In this document: piece by piece, positions 24,721 through 33,274 of the stretch
Layout: every line of letters begins with the position of its first letter
Numbering within the stretch: the stretch's first letter is position 1
Source of the DNA: a virus
DNA: 52,067 nt
Virus record (IMG/VR): IMGVR_UViG_3300037245_001762
Span: 1 to 52,067 of that record
Strand: one strand, 5' to 3'
Translations under genes and position numbers: made by a program
Notes under the pieces: generated by a model
Seen by the model: only the letters and a program-made list of their open reading frames with translations
The model's database searches: none
What the model was told of the DNA's origin: nothing

Positions 24721-24780
24721 TTACTTAGGGTTTACTCCCTTACTTGGCTTTCTACGTTGCCATTCTGTTGATTTTGACAT
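24721..24780 (-). CDS. Possible 19-aa basic peptide
   Basis: ATG 24780 starts a very short basic frame (MSKSTEWQRRKPSKGVNPK) in the spacer between 24347-24661 and 24783-25175. It starts immediately after the upstream stop. Could be a real micropeptide or chance. Confidence 0.2.
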   Translation of the reverse strand: MSKSTEWQRRKPSKGVNPK

Positions 24781-24782
24781 TT

Positions 24783-25175
24783 TTATTTCCATAGATCTTC
24801 ACGGTCTTCAAAGGACACGTCAATAACATCATAACCATTACCTTCAAATACAAGCTTTTGGTCAAAATCCTTTATTCTGGCTCTCTTTGTCTCATGTATT
24901 AACCCATTAACTCTAATGATTAATCTTAAGGGCTTTATCATAATGTCTGGTTTTGGTGCTGGTTTGGTTGGATAGATTATTTCTGTACCTTCCATGACTG
25001 GTTGTAAGTTGTTTAGTCTTTTTTGTAGTATCATGATTTCACTTATCTCTTTCTGTGTCATGTCATCAGGAAAACAGTTTTCTATTAGTTCATTAACTAG
25101 TTTCTTTTCTGACTTCGTGAATTCTATGTTACCGTTTCTCCGCATTTTATAGAGGATCCACGATCTGTCATTCAT
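24783..25175 (-). CDS. DUF559/Vsr-like nuclease-fold protein, degenerate (130 aa)
   Basis: The C-terminal half, 'PDIMIKPLRLIIRVNGLIHE' then 'LVFEGNGYDVIDVSFED', has the strand-turn pattern of DUF559/very-short-patch-repair-like nucleases (PD..., IEVDGxxH, RDxxLxxxGyxViRv). The usual acidic residue in the EVDG strand is replaced (IRVNG), so activity is doubtful or the active site differs. N-terminal 60 residues are helical and basic. Lies in the RadA-MCM operon. Confidence 0.5.
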   Translation of the reverse strand: MNDRSWILYKMRRNGNIEFTKSEKKLVNELIENCFPDDMTQKEISEIMILQKRLNNLQPVMEGTEIIYPTKPAPKPDIMIKPLRLIIRVNGLIHETKRARIKDFDQKLVFEGNGYDVIDVSFEDREDLWK

Positions 25176-25180
25176 GGCAC

Positions 25181-25390
25181 TTATTCAAAACACTTTTCTA
25201 GGATTTCCAATACTTTACTTTTGGTGTATACCGTGTCTTCCATACCTGCAGACTTTATATCTTTTAACACATCTATTAAATTATCACTAATCTTGAGTGG
25301 CTCTACAAATGCCATCTTATAGTCATTTGGTATATTTGACATTCTTAATACACCTTTCAGATATTCTACACTGTAATGTGTTTTACCCAA
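25181..25390 (-). CDS. Hypothetical small protein downstream of RadA (69 aa)
   Basis: ATG 25390 overlaps the 3' end of radA by 8 nt. Helical, mixed charge, no motif. Probably translated with RadA. Confidence 0.55.
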   Translation of the reverse strand: MGKTHYSVEYLKGVLRMSNIPNDYKMAFVEPLKISDNLIDVLKDIKSAGMEDTVYTKSKVLEILEKCFE

Positions 25391-26660
25391 TAGTTATCTC
25401 CTCATCATCTGATAGTAAACTCTTATCTATAAGCCCTTCCTCACTAGGTAAATCTAGTTCAACTGTTGGACCCTCATTGGCCTTATAGTCTTTTGGTGAC
25501 ACTTCTTTTTTAAAGGCTTTAACCTCCTTCTCAAGTATATTATAGTTTATGTTATATGATATAATTTTACTGTCACTGTTGATCTTTTCTACCAGTTTTA
25601 TCTCTGACATATCTAAGTTGTTTGAGACTAGGGTTTTTGCAATTATATTACAAAGTATTTTTTTTGCCTTCCTTAGTTCTTCTGGAATGTCCTCCACACC
25701 TCTATTTGACAGTTTGAATGGCATGGTTAACTTTGCAAAATGTGGTGAGTCTACCATCTTAGCTCTCCATTTAGTATCAGAATCATTCATTACATACATT
25801 CTATGTGTTGGTTCATGTCCTACAATGTTTCCACCTATTGGTTTTGTAGGGTCACCGAAAAATTGTCCTGGATCATGTTGTACTTGGTTGGTCATCATAA
25901 CCCAACACTTAAAGTATAATGGCATTGCACCCAATTTACTCATTAGTGGTTTAAGATAATTCTGTCTGTCTGATAGTTCACCTCTGCCTAGAAATTCCTT
26001 TCTTATTTGTCCTATAGCACCATCAATCACTACAAGTTTAACCTCACCTTTAATCATTTCTTCGGTTATATTATTAATAATGTTAAACGTCTCTGTGGAG
26101 TTTGTGGCTGTTCTTATTATTAATCTGTCCAAGAAATTTATCATGTCATCTTCCTCATCACTGAGATATCCTCTTGCACGTGCTATTTCTAATAGTCTTT
26201 CCACGTCAAAGGTATCCTCACAGTCTATTACAAATGCTTTATCACCATTATTAAGAACCTCCACTATACATGACATTAAATACTGAGTTTTACCAGAACC
26301 AAATGCACCATATACTTCGGTAAGGCTTTCCTGTTTGGGTCCCTTACCACCAAATAATATATCTATTGCTTCACTACCTGAGGAGAGTGTAGGTAAATCC
26401 CTCTTATACTTGTAGATCTCCAGTGCTGACATTACACGTGGGCGTATTACGTTTGCCTTTTCTAGAGCATCTCTTGAGTCGTTCCATAGTCGTGTTGCCT
26501 TATCCATGTCTAGACCTGTAATTCTTTTAATTTCTTCAGCACTAGACATACAGATATCATGTAAATACCGTAAACCAGATTCTTCCATCCTTTTCATTTT
26601 GGTTGGTCCTACACCATCAATACTGTCAAGTTTAAAATCAACCCGTTCCTTTTTTACCAC
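25383..26660 (-). CDS. radA: RadA/Rad51-family recombinase with C-terminal extension (425 aa)
   Basis: Strand-exchange recombinase. N-terminal helix-hairpin-helix (residues 12-50, 'DSIDGVGPTKMKRMEESGL'), Walker A GAFGSGKT (118-125), Walker B LVVID (209-213), and a DNA-binding loop region with 'GGNIVGHEPTHRMYV' (277-291). Archaeal RadA ends near residue 320-330; about 95 acidic extra residues follow here. Start is GTG at 26660 with a TTTATATAG box about 35 nt upstream. It works with the Hjc-like and PD-(D/E)XK nucleases encoded nearby in recombination-dependent replication (inference). Confidence 0.95.
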   Translation of the reverse strand: MVKKERVDFKLDSIDGVGPTKMKRMEESGLRYLHDICMSSAEEIKRITGLDMDKATRLWNDSRDALEKANVIRPRVMSALEIYKYKRDLPTLSSGSEAIDILFGGKGPKQESLTEVYGAFGSGKTQYLMSCIVEVLNNGDKAFVIDCEDTFDVERLLEIARARGYLSDEEDDMINFLDRLIIRTATNSTETFNIINNITEEMIKGEVKLVVIDGAIGQIRKEFLGRGELSDRQNYLKPLMSKLGAMPLYFKCWVMMTNQVQHDPGQFFGDPTKPIGGNIVGHEPTHRMYVMNDSDTKWRAKMVDSPHFAKLTMPFKLSNRGVEDIPEELRKAKKILCNIIAKTLVSNNLDMSEIKLVEKINSDSKIISYNINYNILEKEVKAFKKEVSPKDYKANEGPTVELDLPSEEGLIDKSLLSDDEEITIG

Positions 26661-26837
26661 AATATATTTAATTCAAAAAAACACTATATAAATCTATACA
26701 TAAAGTCATCATTATTCTCAAATTATTTCATAGATAGAAAACAGGTCTGCACAGTTGCGGGGGGTTGTTTTCCTGAAATCACACAATTATGAGATCACCC
26801 TATAATGGTGTTACTGTATATATAAAGTTATTGTTAG

Positions 26838-27005
26838 TTAGGTTCTGTGTAAAAAACTGTCAACCATGACGTTATCTCCTTCCTGAGTTATAATATTTAA
26901 TATGGTTTTTAGATCATCTTGTGTTATATCTTTGTTTGAATCGATTAAAAAATCAATATAAATTTTTATTGCATTTATTTTAGGTATCTCTTTAGGAAAA
27001 TTCAT
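26838..27005 (-). CDS. Hypothetical acidic helical protein (55 aa)
   Basis: ATG 27005 overlaps the TGA of the upstream gene (ATGA). Composition Ile/Asn/Lys/Asp with two amphipathic helices. No motif. Downstream is the G-rich structured spacer before radA. Confidence 0.45.
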   Translation of the reverse strand: MNFPKEIPKINAIKIYIDFLIDSNKDITQDDLKTILNIITQEGDNVMVDSFLHRT

Positions 27006-27304
27006 TTATTATCCACCATCTGTCTCCAGTTATTTAGAAGCATGCCTATCACTGCTGGTTCTATGATGTCAACCTCTATACATTTAGTTAAACATGTGAC
27101 ATACATACCTATAACCTTATCCAGTTTCTTTAATTCTTCATCTGTAGGTTCATAGTTAACCTTCCCTGCCAATGCTTTGGCTTGTTGTATTGTTTTCAGT
27201 TTGGTTATCTCCTTTGAGGCATCTGCCTTACTAAATGGTGGTTTACCTTTAAACCCTAAATCATGTAAAAACTTTAATTGTGCATCACTTGCTATTTCTG
27301 TCAT
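27002..27304 (-). CDS. Small phage-type protein, 'SDAQLKFLHDLGFKG' domain (100 aa)
   Basis: The N-terminus 'ASDAQLKFLHDLGFKGKPPFSKADASKEITKL' matches a short motif frequent in phage and archaeal proteins (T-x-x-Q-x-x-F-[IL]-x-x-L-G-Y-x-G...A-S-x-x-I-x-x-L), usually an accessory to DNA-processing proteins. The rest is helical. Overlaps the genes on both sides. Confidence 0.55.
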   Translation of the reverse strand: MTEIASDAQLKFLHDLGFKGKPPFSKADASKEITKLKTIQQAKALAGKVNYEPTDEELKKLDKVIGMYVTCLTKCIEVDIIEPAVIGMLLNNWRQMVDNK

Positions 27305-27537
27305 TTTTTCTCCTCTAACACTTCTTCAAAAGCATTATCTAGTTTCCATTCTTTCTCTTGCATGCTTAAGTTGAGTAACTTATTATATTTTTCTGCTTTC
27401 TGGGAAATATTTGTTAACCAATCAGGTTCGAAAAATTCTTTTTGTGTAGGTTTACTCTGATCTCCATAAATAATTCGTAACATTTTTCCTCCATCTGTTC
27501 TAGTAAACCTTTCAATATACCCAAATTTTGTATTCAT
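27301..27537 (-). CDS. Hypothetical protein (78 aa)
   Basis: The beta-rich N-terminus 'YIERFTRTDGGKMLRIIYGD' and charged helical C-terminus suggest a small single-domain protein, but no family is recognised. ATG 27537; end overlaps the next start by 4 nt. Confidence 0.5.
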   Translation of the reverse strand: MNTKFGYIERFTRTDGGKMLRIIYGDQSKPTQKEFFEPDWLTNISQKAEKYNKLLNLSMQEKEWKLDNAFEEVLEEKK

Positions 27538-27579
27538 AGTGTTTCTCTATTACTTCCTTTCCCTATAATAAGGTTTCTT

Positions 27580-27795
27580 TTAATAGAAATCTACTCCCAT
27601 CACTTCCCACCCATTACACCAATAACAGACTCTTATGTGTTTTCCAGTAAATATATGATGTGACCCACAAGTATATGTGCCACATCTAACACAAGTAAAT
27701 AAATTAACATGATTTTTACAATCAGGAACACTACAAATTCCACTATATGTTCTATATTCTTGTTTTGGGTAAGACATTATTTCATAATCACTCAT
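27580..27795 (-). CDS. AN1-like zinc-finger protein (71 aa)
   Basis: Cys/His pattern C21-x4-C26-x8-C35-x2-C38-x4-C43-x2-HH...C57-x2-C60 resembles an AN1-type double zinc site (FxC...CGxxxCxxHH). ATG 27795 has a consensus TTTATATTATAAC box about 28 nt upstream. AN1 fingers mediate protein contacts; the role here is unknown. Confidence 0.6.
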   Translation of the reverse strand: MSDYEIMSYPKQEYRTYSGICSVPDCKNHVNLFTCVRCGTYTCGSHHIFTGKHIRVCYWCNGWEVMGVDFY

Positions 27796-27948
27796 AACTT
27801 TTCGCGAATGTGTTATAATATAAATGAATCGTTTTTAGGACCTTGGTGATTCAACCCAAGTTATAAAACCATCTATCTAGCAGGCACATCCCGTTTTATC
27901 TTGGTATTTTTCCAAGGGATTTTTTATACTGACGAAGCTTCCACACGC

Positions 27949-27969
27949 CCTATTATAACATATAATAGG
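27949..27969. terminator. Perfect 9-bp hairpin, possible terminator or operator
   Basis: CCTATTATA-ACA-TATAATAGG is a perfect inverted repeat 36 nt downstream of the stop of the minus-strand gene at 28005. Two weaker CTTGG/CCAAG hairpins lie next to it (27842-27862 and 27900-27916). Function inferred from position. Confidence 0.4.
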
Positions 27970-28004
27970 TTAAATATATGTGTTTATAGGGCCGTAATTC
28001 ATCA

Positions 28005-28319
28005 TTACACTGTTATATCTTCAATATTTTTACATGTCATAACTTCTAAAAACCGTTTAATGTTTTCTTGGTCATATTTAGGTGGATTCACTATTCCTCT
28101 AGTGAGACTGGTATCTCCGGTTTTAGCGATTTCTATTAATGTTTCTACTATTAATTTGCTCATGTTATATTGTTCAGTATTAAATGTTCTACTGGCATAT
28201 TTCTTGTGAGTAGGATATTTTTTTAGATGTTCTTCTGCCCAATTTTCTTTATGAATACCTATAACTACCTGACAGTCTTCACAATATACTAGATCATTTA
28301 ATGTGTCATTATTAACCAT
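28005..28319 (-). CDS. Hypothetical protein with zinc-like N-terminus (104 aa)
   Basis: ATG 28319 (MVNNDTLNDLVYCEDC) is preferred to 28340. Cys pair CEDC followed by two His about 16 and 22 residues on (EEHLKKYPTHKKY) gives a C2H2-like site; the remainder is helical with 'RGIVNPPKYDQENIKRF'. Lies upstream of the hairpin spacer at 27.84-27.97 kb. Confidence 0.5.
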   Translation of the reverse strand: MVNNDTLNDLVYCEDCQVVIGIHKENWAEEHLKKYPTHKKYASRTFNTEQYNMSKLIVETLIEIAKTGDTSLTRGIVNPPKYDQENIKRFLEVMTCKNIEDITV

Positions 28320-28363
28320 TATTATACTTGAGTGAAGCAATATATATATATATATATCTTTCG

Positions 28364-29107
28364 TTATGTTTGGTTTTGTTGTTTATATAATTCTATGGTC
28401 TCTTTTAATTTTTCAATATGATCATCTATGTTAATTTTAAACACCTTACTTTGTCCATCGGCTGACGACATTATAATTATTCCTAATTTAATATTTGTTT
28501 TTTGTAACTCATTCCACATTAATGCATATGCGGTTAACTGTAATGTGTAACTTGAAATATCGTCTTTCATTTTAGAACTCGTTTTAAAGTCAATCACCGC
28601 ATACTCACCTTTATAGTCAGCTATGCAGTCCACTCTTCCGGCTATTCCAAGTTTCTCACTGTATAGGTTTGCTTCTAAAACCCTTATTCTGTCAATTTTA
28701 TCTACCTCAGTTTGTATATTCCTAAAGTGTGACATGGGGTATAGTTCTGCAAATGGATCGAGTTTTTTATTATTAAGATAATCTTCTATGAGTTTGTGGG
28801 CTTTTGTGCCTATACTTGCTGATCTTCCAGATATTACACCAGATGTTTTTGTTCCAGAGTGTTTTACTATACTATTATATATACTATCATCTATGTTTAT
28901 TTCCTTTTTTACCTTTGTAGCAACTTCACCACCCAATCTGTCTTTCCAGTCCTTTAACCATCCTTGATCAAGTATGGATAAAACAGTTGTGACAGATGGA
29001 AACACCTGACCTTTATGGTTTTCCCAGTGACGTTTGCCTTTTATTCTACGTTCTTTAAGAAGTTTTAGGCGTTTCGTTGTTACTTTCAGGAATCTTTTTT
29101 GGCTCAT
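28364..29107 (-). CDS. Cas4/RecB-type PD-(D/E)XK exonuclease (247 aa)
   Basis: Motifs of RecB-family nucleases in order: ASIGTKAHKLIEDYL (97-111, conserved His 104), GRVDCIADYKG (158-167, catalytic Asp 160), VIDFKTSSK (171-179, D-x-K), and LQLTAYALM (189-197, the QxxxY motif). No [4Fe-4S] Cys cluster as in true Cas4 is seen, so it is closer to phage/MGME1-type exonucleases. Likely processes DNA ends for RadA-dependent recombination. Its start overlaps the upstream gene by 53 nt. Confidence 0.8.
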   Translation of the reverse strand: MSQKRFLKVTTKRLKLLKERRIKGKRHWENHKGQVFPSVTTVLSILDQGWLKDWKDRLGGEVATKVKKEINIDDSIYNSIVKHSGTKTSGVISGRSASIGTKAHKLIEDYLNNKKLDPFAELYPMSHFRNIQTEVDKIDRIRVLEANLYSEKLGIAGRVDCIADYKGEYAVIDFKTSSKMKDDISSYTLQLTAYALMWNELQKTNIKLGIIIMSSADGQSKVFKINIDDHIEKLKETIELYKQQNQT

Positions 29108-29270
29108 ATTTTTTCTTTAATTCATCACGTTCTTTTATTAGGGTTTTTATAGTGTCCTCACGTTGTATAATTTCAGCAAGTAATGATTTAAATAAACTTG
29201 CTACTTCACCTGTGTAATTTGTGGTTAATGCAAATATTTTATTTATTTCTTGTTCTAATGTTCTTGGCAT
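29055..29270 (-). CDS. Small coiled-coil protein (71 aa)
   Basis: Predicted coiled coil between residues 20 and 55 (LAEIIQREDTIKTLIKERDE) with a polar disordered tail. ATG 29270; long overlap with the nuclease gene implies coupled translation and perhaps a complex with it. Confidence 0.5.
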   Translation of the reverse strand: MPRTLEQEINKIFALTTNYTGEVASLFKSLLAEIIQREDTIKTLIKERDELKKKYEPKKIPESNNETPKTS

Positions 29271-29303
29271 ATTATTGTTAGTTACATATACTATATATAA
29301 ATG

Positions 29304-29576
29304 TTACTCGGACGACAACTCAACCGATGTCTTTTTTACTACATCCAACAGATTGGTAATTTTACCCTCCTTTGTCTCTACTTGAAGCCCGTGAAACATA
29401 TAATCATCCTCGTCTACTTTTTGGTGACTTGTCAGTGCTGATAATTCCTTGTACACTAGTTTTTTTATGGTGTTTATAAGAACTACCTCATACTCATTTA
29501 TATCAGAACCTCTTAAATTAACTAAAAGTTTCCTAATTCCCACTTCAAATTTACTAATTGTTGGACTTATATTCAA
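29304..29576 (-). CDS. Hypothetical protein (90 aa)
   Basis: ATG 29576, helical N-terminal two-thirds, acidic loop 'HQKVDEDDYMFHGLQV'. No family recognised. First gene of the replication operon reading leftwards; a TATA-like tract (TTTATATAGTATATTATAAT) lies about 25 nt upstream. Confidence 0.5.
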   Translation of the reverse strand: MNISPTISKFEVGIRKLLVNLRGSDINEYEVVLINTIKKLVYKELSALTSHQKVDEDDYMFHGLQVETKEGKITNLLDVVKKTSVELSSE

Positions 29577-29648
29577 AATTTACTACCGTAATAATATATT
29601 ATAATATACTATATAAATGTTACGTTTTTTGGGTTCTGTGTAGTTGTC

Positions 29649-29966
29649 GAGACCTAAAACCTATTAATAGGCTGTTAATAGATTAGAATAAGTGAAGTAC
29701 AAAACTCAAGTAAAATGTAATGATTGTGGATTAATCTATTTTATTGAAGATGCTGATTGGTGTATTCATTATAATACTTGTGAAATTGGAACTAAATCAT
29801 GTCCACAATGTCATAATTGTATATGTCATGGTGAGACAAAAGACCAAATCCAAGCACGATTTACTAGGAATATAAAAATTGGGAAATTTGTAAAATCTCC
29901 TGTTGATTCAGGTAGACAATGGCAATGCAAAACTTTGAAAAAAATCAGAGTTGGTTCTTAGGTCTC
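29649..29966. repeat. Imperfect inverted repeat flanking a plus-strand zinc gene
   Basis: GAGACCTAAAACC at 29649-29661 and GGTTCTTAGGTCTC at 29953-29966 are inverted copies (one-base difference in length), one at each end of the plus-strand gene 29692-29961. The right copy includes that gene's stop codon. Confidence 0.5.
29692..29961 (+). CDS. Cys-rich zinc-binding protein (89 aa)
   Basis: Plus-strand gene inside a minus-strand region; GTG start at 29692. Cys pairs CNDC (9-12) and CPQCHNCICH (37-46), plus single Cys at 24, 30 and 79 and several His, suggest one or two zinc sites. The C-terminus is basic. Flanked by inverted repeats, so it may be an inserted cassette. Function unknown. Confidence 0.6.
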   Translation: MKYKTQVKCNDCGLIYFIEDADWCIHYNTCEIGTKSCPQCHNCICHGETKDQIQARFTRNIKIGKFVKSPVDSGRQWQCKTLKKIRVGS

Positions 29967-30000
29967 TATAACTTCACAAAACCTAATTTTGTCTACCGTC

Positions 30001-32688
30001 CTAGACAAATCTACGGACTCCAGTGATCGTTCTTAGAAATCCACCCTTACCACCTTCCGTATTTGTTATACTATACTCTATTTTTTTAGCTACCAACTTA
30101 ATAGTGTTCGTATTATTAAAGTCTGGAGAATCATCACTTTCAAACTCTACAGGAACAAGCCTTGGATTTCTGAACCAAAACGAGTCACCGAAATTAATAT
30201 CGAATCTACCTTGTGTGACTATATTATATTCAACCCTTGGGAATGTGGATTTTTCCAGTTCAGCAAATGCATCACTCTGTAATTGGAAATAGTCATTAAT
30301 ATCTGGTTTCTGCAAAAAGTCTCTCTCTATGACTCTATCGGTAGGCACTCCAGTATTTACTAGTAGTGGTTTCGTGAATCTGAATGCGTCTATGTATAGC
30401 TCTATTCTTCTGGCTGCCGCAGTATCACCACCTGCCAATATAAGACTTGCAAATTTACCAACATTCACATTGTTAATAGGGTCAGGACTATATCTTCCTT
30501 GATTATCATAACTGTCTTGTGTTTGGATTATTATATTCTTTATGTTTCTCCATTGGAATATATTTAATGCTTCTAGTTCTTTGATTGGTATAAATGACTG
30601 TAGTGGATTATTCAGTGGCCTCCTCGCTCTGTATGTCTCAAACGAATTAACAGGTAGGTGTATTGGTTCCCAGTGATTATTTATATTAAGTGCAAAGTCT
30701 TGGAAAACTTGATTATCACTCGTGTCTTGTATTATACATCTCATATTAAAGTTTGCTTCACTTGATGATCTATATTCATTAATAACAAATATTTGTGCAT
30801 TAATTTTCATCCAGAAATCCAGTGACGATATTTGTCCATAATCCTCAGAGCTTTCACCATTACTAAACCCTCGGAAACCATCATGTGTTAAATGCATGTT
30901 TTGTTGGTCTAATGTGGCAGGCTCTCTTTCAGCATCTGGTACACCATTTACAATATTTGCACCCCCATACAACTTACCTACACCCTCAGATATCCCCCCT
31001 TTTGTGGTTATTGGGAATGGAAATCTAAAATTTAACCATGCACCTACTTTGTAGAATGATTCAGGAAATAAAATATTTGATTGTGGAATAATATAATCAT
31101 ATCTTGCACGTATAGCAGAATTCTCATTTAATTCCGTATTAGTTTCCTGAGAACTCCCGGGTTGATTGGTTATACCATCATGTGGATGGAACGCATAAAA
31201 TGTGTTAAATGTTAAGAATTGTTCTGGTGTTTGAATCCACAATGTACCATTAAATGTGTATGGTCTACCTTCATCTATAACATTACACTCTAAATCATTA
31301 ACTGCCTCATATAACACCTGCCATTCGTTTCCAGTATATGTTGTTATGGAATTAGTATATGGCTTACTGTTACGATCATTACCGTTTCCAGTACCAAATT
31401 GATTTGTTGAAAGTATTCCCTCGGCTGTACCATCCACAAGAATTCTAAATCCTCTATATATTTCTGTACCACCGTACAAAAATGATGAATCAATTAATAC
31501 TGGGTTTGTTTCCCTAATATCCACCCATGTTGCTGAATAGTTGTCCTCATTATCAAAAATTACTATGTTTGAATCAAAACACCCTTCTCCAAAAGGACCG
31601 GTACTATCACGATCTGATCCTGCATTTCTCCATAAAAAGTCCTTATCAACAGTCCATGGTGAGTATTGTATTGTGTTACCATAGAAATCTAATCTGGTAA
31701 CCACATCCCAGAAAGCCAAATTTAGTGATGGTTTTAAGTTTAGATTGTTATTGATTAATGATTCATAGTGTATGCCTTCATCCTGTACGAATGAACCCAA
31801 CCCGTATGTTTCGGTGTCTACCCATTGTGGTTGTAATGGAAATCTTTGTTGTTTTGATTTATATTGTGAGTGCTGTATAGGTAAAGTACCTTGATCTACT
31901 GCACCCCAGGCATTTATCAGTGTGGCAACTTCTGCATCTATACCTCCCTCTGTCTCACCAGTATTTACGTTCTCTGTATCCTCTAATATCACATCACCGT
32001 TTTCACCTGATGGAAAAACATTTATTGTGATTTTATCATATAATGTGTCATCTGTGTCAAACTTTATCTCGTAAAAATCAAGTGCACCACCAACATCTAC
32101 TGATGAACCTAGCTTGTCCACAGTCTCCTGCATCCTATTATAAATTTGATCTTCGTTTATACCATATGCGTATATGCTTGTTTGGAAGCTGGCACCAGGT
32201 ACCTGATTGGTTGCATCTGTTGTCTTATGACCTGATAGTGTAGGTTGAAAACCTGTAATGTTTACATTATAACCATCTCCTAGATCTTGTATGACTTCTG
32301 CAGATCCCTCAAAGTAATGTGTTTTGGAATAATTTATTTTTTGTACATTATGTTCCTGACCTAACAATACAAGTTCGACTCTTGTTCCATCTGTGGAACC
32401 TTCACTAGGTATAATTCTTATTACCTCATAGACGTGATTGTATGTACCACCACCTACATTGGAACTAAATGCAGTTATCCTTATATTGTCATATCTGTGT
32501 ATGAGTGGATCTTTAACTAAGAATTTCCCTAGAGAAGCATCCAATATGAGTTTAGCATTATTAACCTCACTTGTGCCCTGATCTGTAAATAACGGTATGC
32601 CTATAACAGATTCCGATATGTCTGTTTCTACCTGTGTATTAACATCAAAATGTTTTACAACATAACCCCATACAAATTGTGAACTCAT
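30001..32688 (-). CDS. Large tail / baseplate protein (895 aa)
   Basis: The biggest gene of the tail module, placed after the tape measure and a distal-tail-like gene, where tail-hub or central baseplate proteins lie. N-terminal 1-130 is beta-rich ('FTDQGTSEVNNAKLILDA', 'YDNIRITAF', 'VYEVIRII'), as in hub domain D1-like folds; 130-300 contains 'EDQIYNRMQETVDKLG'; 330-780 holds multiple beta-sandwich segments; the C-terminal 100 residues return to a hub-like strand pattern ('DINFGDSFWFRNPRLVPVEF'). No peptidase or glycosidase motif recognised. ATG 32688 overlaps the preceding stop by one base. Confidence 0.6.
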   Translation of the reverse strand: MSSQFVWGYVVKHFDVNTQVETDISESVIGIPLFTDQGTSEVNNAKLILDASLGKFLVKDPLIHRYDNIRITAFSSNVGGGTYNHVYEVIRIIPSEGSTDGTRVELVLLGQEHNVQKINYSKTHYFEGSAEVIQDLGDGYNVNITGFQPTLSGHKTTDATNQVPGASFQTSIYAYGINEDQIYNRMQETVDKLGSSVDVGGALDFYEIKFDTDDTLYDKITINVFPSGENGDVILEDTENVNTGETEGGIDAEVATLINAWGAVDQGTLPIQHSQYKSKQQRFPLQPQWVDTETYGLGSFVQDEGIHYESLINNNLNLKPSLNLAFWDVVTRLDFYGNTIQYSPWTVDKDFLWRNAGSDRDSTGPFGEGCFDSNIVIFDNEDNYSATWVDIRETNPVLIDSSFLYGGTEIYRGFRILVDGTAEGILSTNQFGTGNGNDRNSKPYTNSITTYTGNEWQVLYEAVNDLECNVIDEGRPYTFNGTLWIQTPEQFLTFNTFYAFHPHDGITNQPGSSQETNTELNENSAIRARYDYIIPQSNILFPESFYKVGAWLNFRFPFPITTKGGISEGVGKLYGGANIVNGVPDAEREPATLDQQNMHLTHDGFRGFSNGESSEDYGQISSLDFWMKINAQIFVINEYRSSSEANFNMRCIIQDTSDNQVFQDFALNINNHWEPIHLPVNSFETYRARRPLNNPLQSFIPIKELEALNIFQWRNIKNIIIQTQDSYDNQGRYSPDPINNVNVGKFASLILAGGDTAAARRIELYIDAFRFTKPLLVNTGVPTDRVIERDFLQKPDINDYFQLQSDAFAELEKSTFPRVEYNIVTQGRFDINFGDSFWFRNPRLVPVEFESDDSPDFNNTNTIKLVAKKIEYSITNTEGGKGGFLRTITGVRRFV

Positions 32689-33242
32689 TAGAATCTCAAC
32701 ACTGTCCAGTCATATGACGGTGAAGTTGATGTGCTTCCGGGATCACCAACAAATTTAAACTCTGCCTCAAAATCAGCCTTGCTAGGCCATTCACCTGTTT
32801 GTATCCATGTCCAGCCAACCAATAACAACCCCCTTGACTGTTCAGGTCTTGTAGGAGATGTAGTCCCTGTACTAGCAGGTACAACATTATGAGATGTTAT
32901 GTTATCTAATTCTAATCCAAAATTACCTTTGGTAAATACATCATCTTGTTTTGCTTCTATTAGCCACTCTTTTACAAGTTGGAATATATCATTATTTTTT
33001 GGGTTCTCTATATGCCCTGTTATTGTAAATGTTAGTGAATCTATACCAGTGTCCTGAAATTCATTAAAAGCTTGTTTAGGTCTAGGATTCTCTGAAAAAC
33101 CCACAATCCACCCCAATGTGGTGTCCCTCATGTGTTTTCCGTCTGCTGTGTTGGTAGGTGTAAATTCTATGACTTCACTGGAATCTGACCTTTCACCTAA
33201 TCCGGCTATTGCAATACTTGATCTCCAAATAAAGCTAGACAT
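32688..33242 (-). CDS. Tail tip / distal tail-like protein (184 aa)
   Basis: Beta-rich protein ('DSLTFTITGHIENPKNNDIF', 'GNFGLELDNITSHNVV', 'LLLVGWTWIQTGEW') directly between tape measure and the large baseplate protein, the usual place of the distal tail protein. Size is at the lower end for that family. The assignment is mainly positional. Confidence 0.5.
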   Translation of the reverse strand: MSSFIWRSSIAIAGLGERSDSSEVIEFTPTNTADGKHMRDTTLGWIVGFSENPRPKQAFNEFQDTGIDSLTFTITGHIENPKNNDIFQLVKEWLIEAKQDDVFTKGNFGLELDNITSHNVVPASTGTTSPTRPEQSRGLLLVGWTWIQTGEWPSKADFEAEFKFVGDPGSTSTSPSYDWTVLRF

Positions 33243-33274
33243 ATTCTATATAAATGTATCGTTTTATATAAACA

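Noticed and set aside
27841-27910. tRNA-like fragment on the minus strand (GGTTGAATCACC resembling a T-loop)
   Set aside because: The supposed T-arm has a mismatched closing pair and no matching anticodon or acceptor stems can be drawn.
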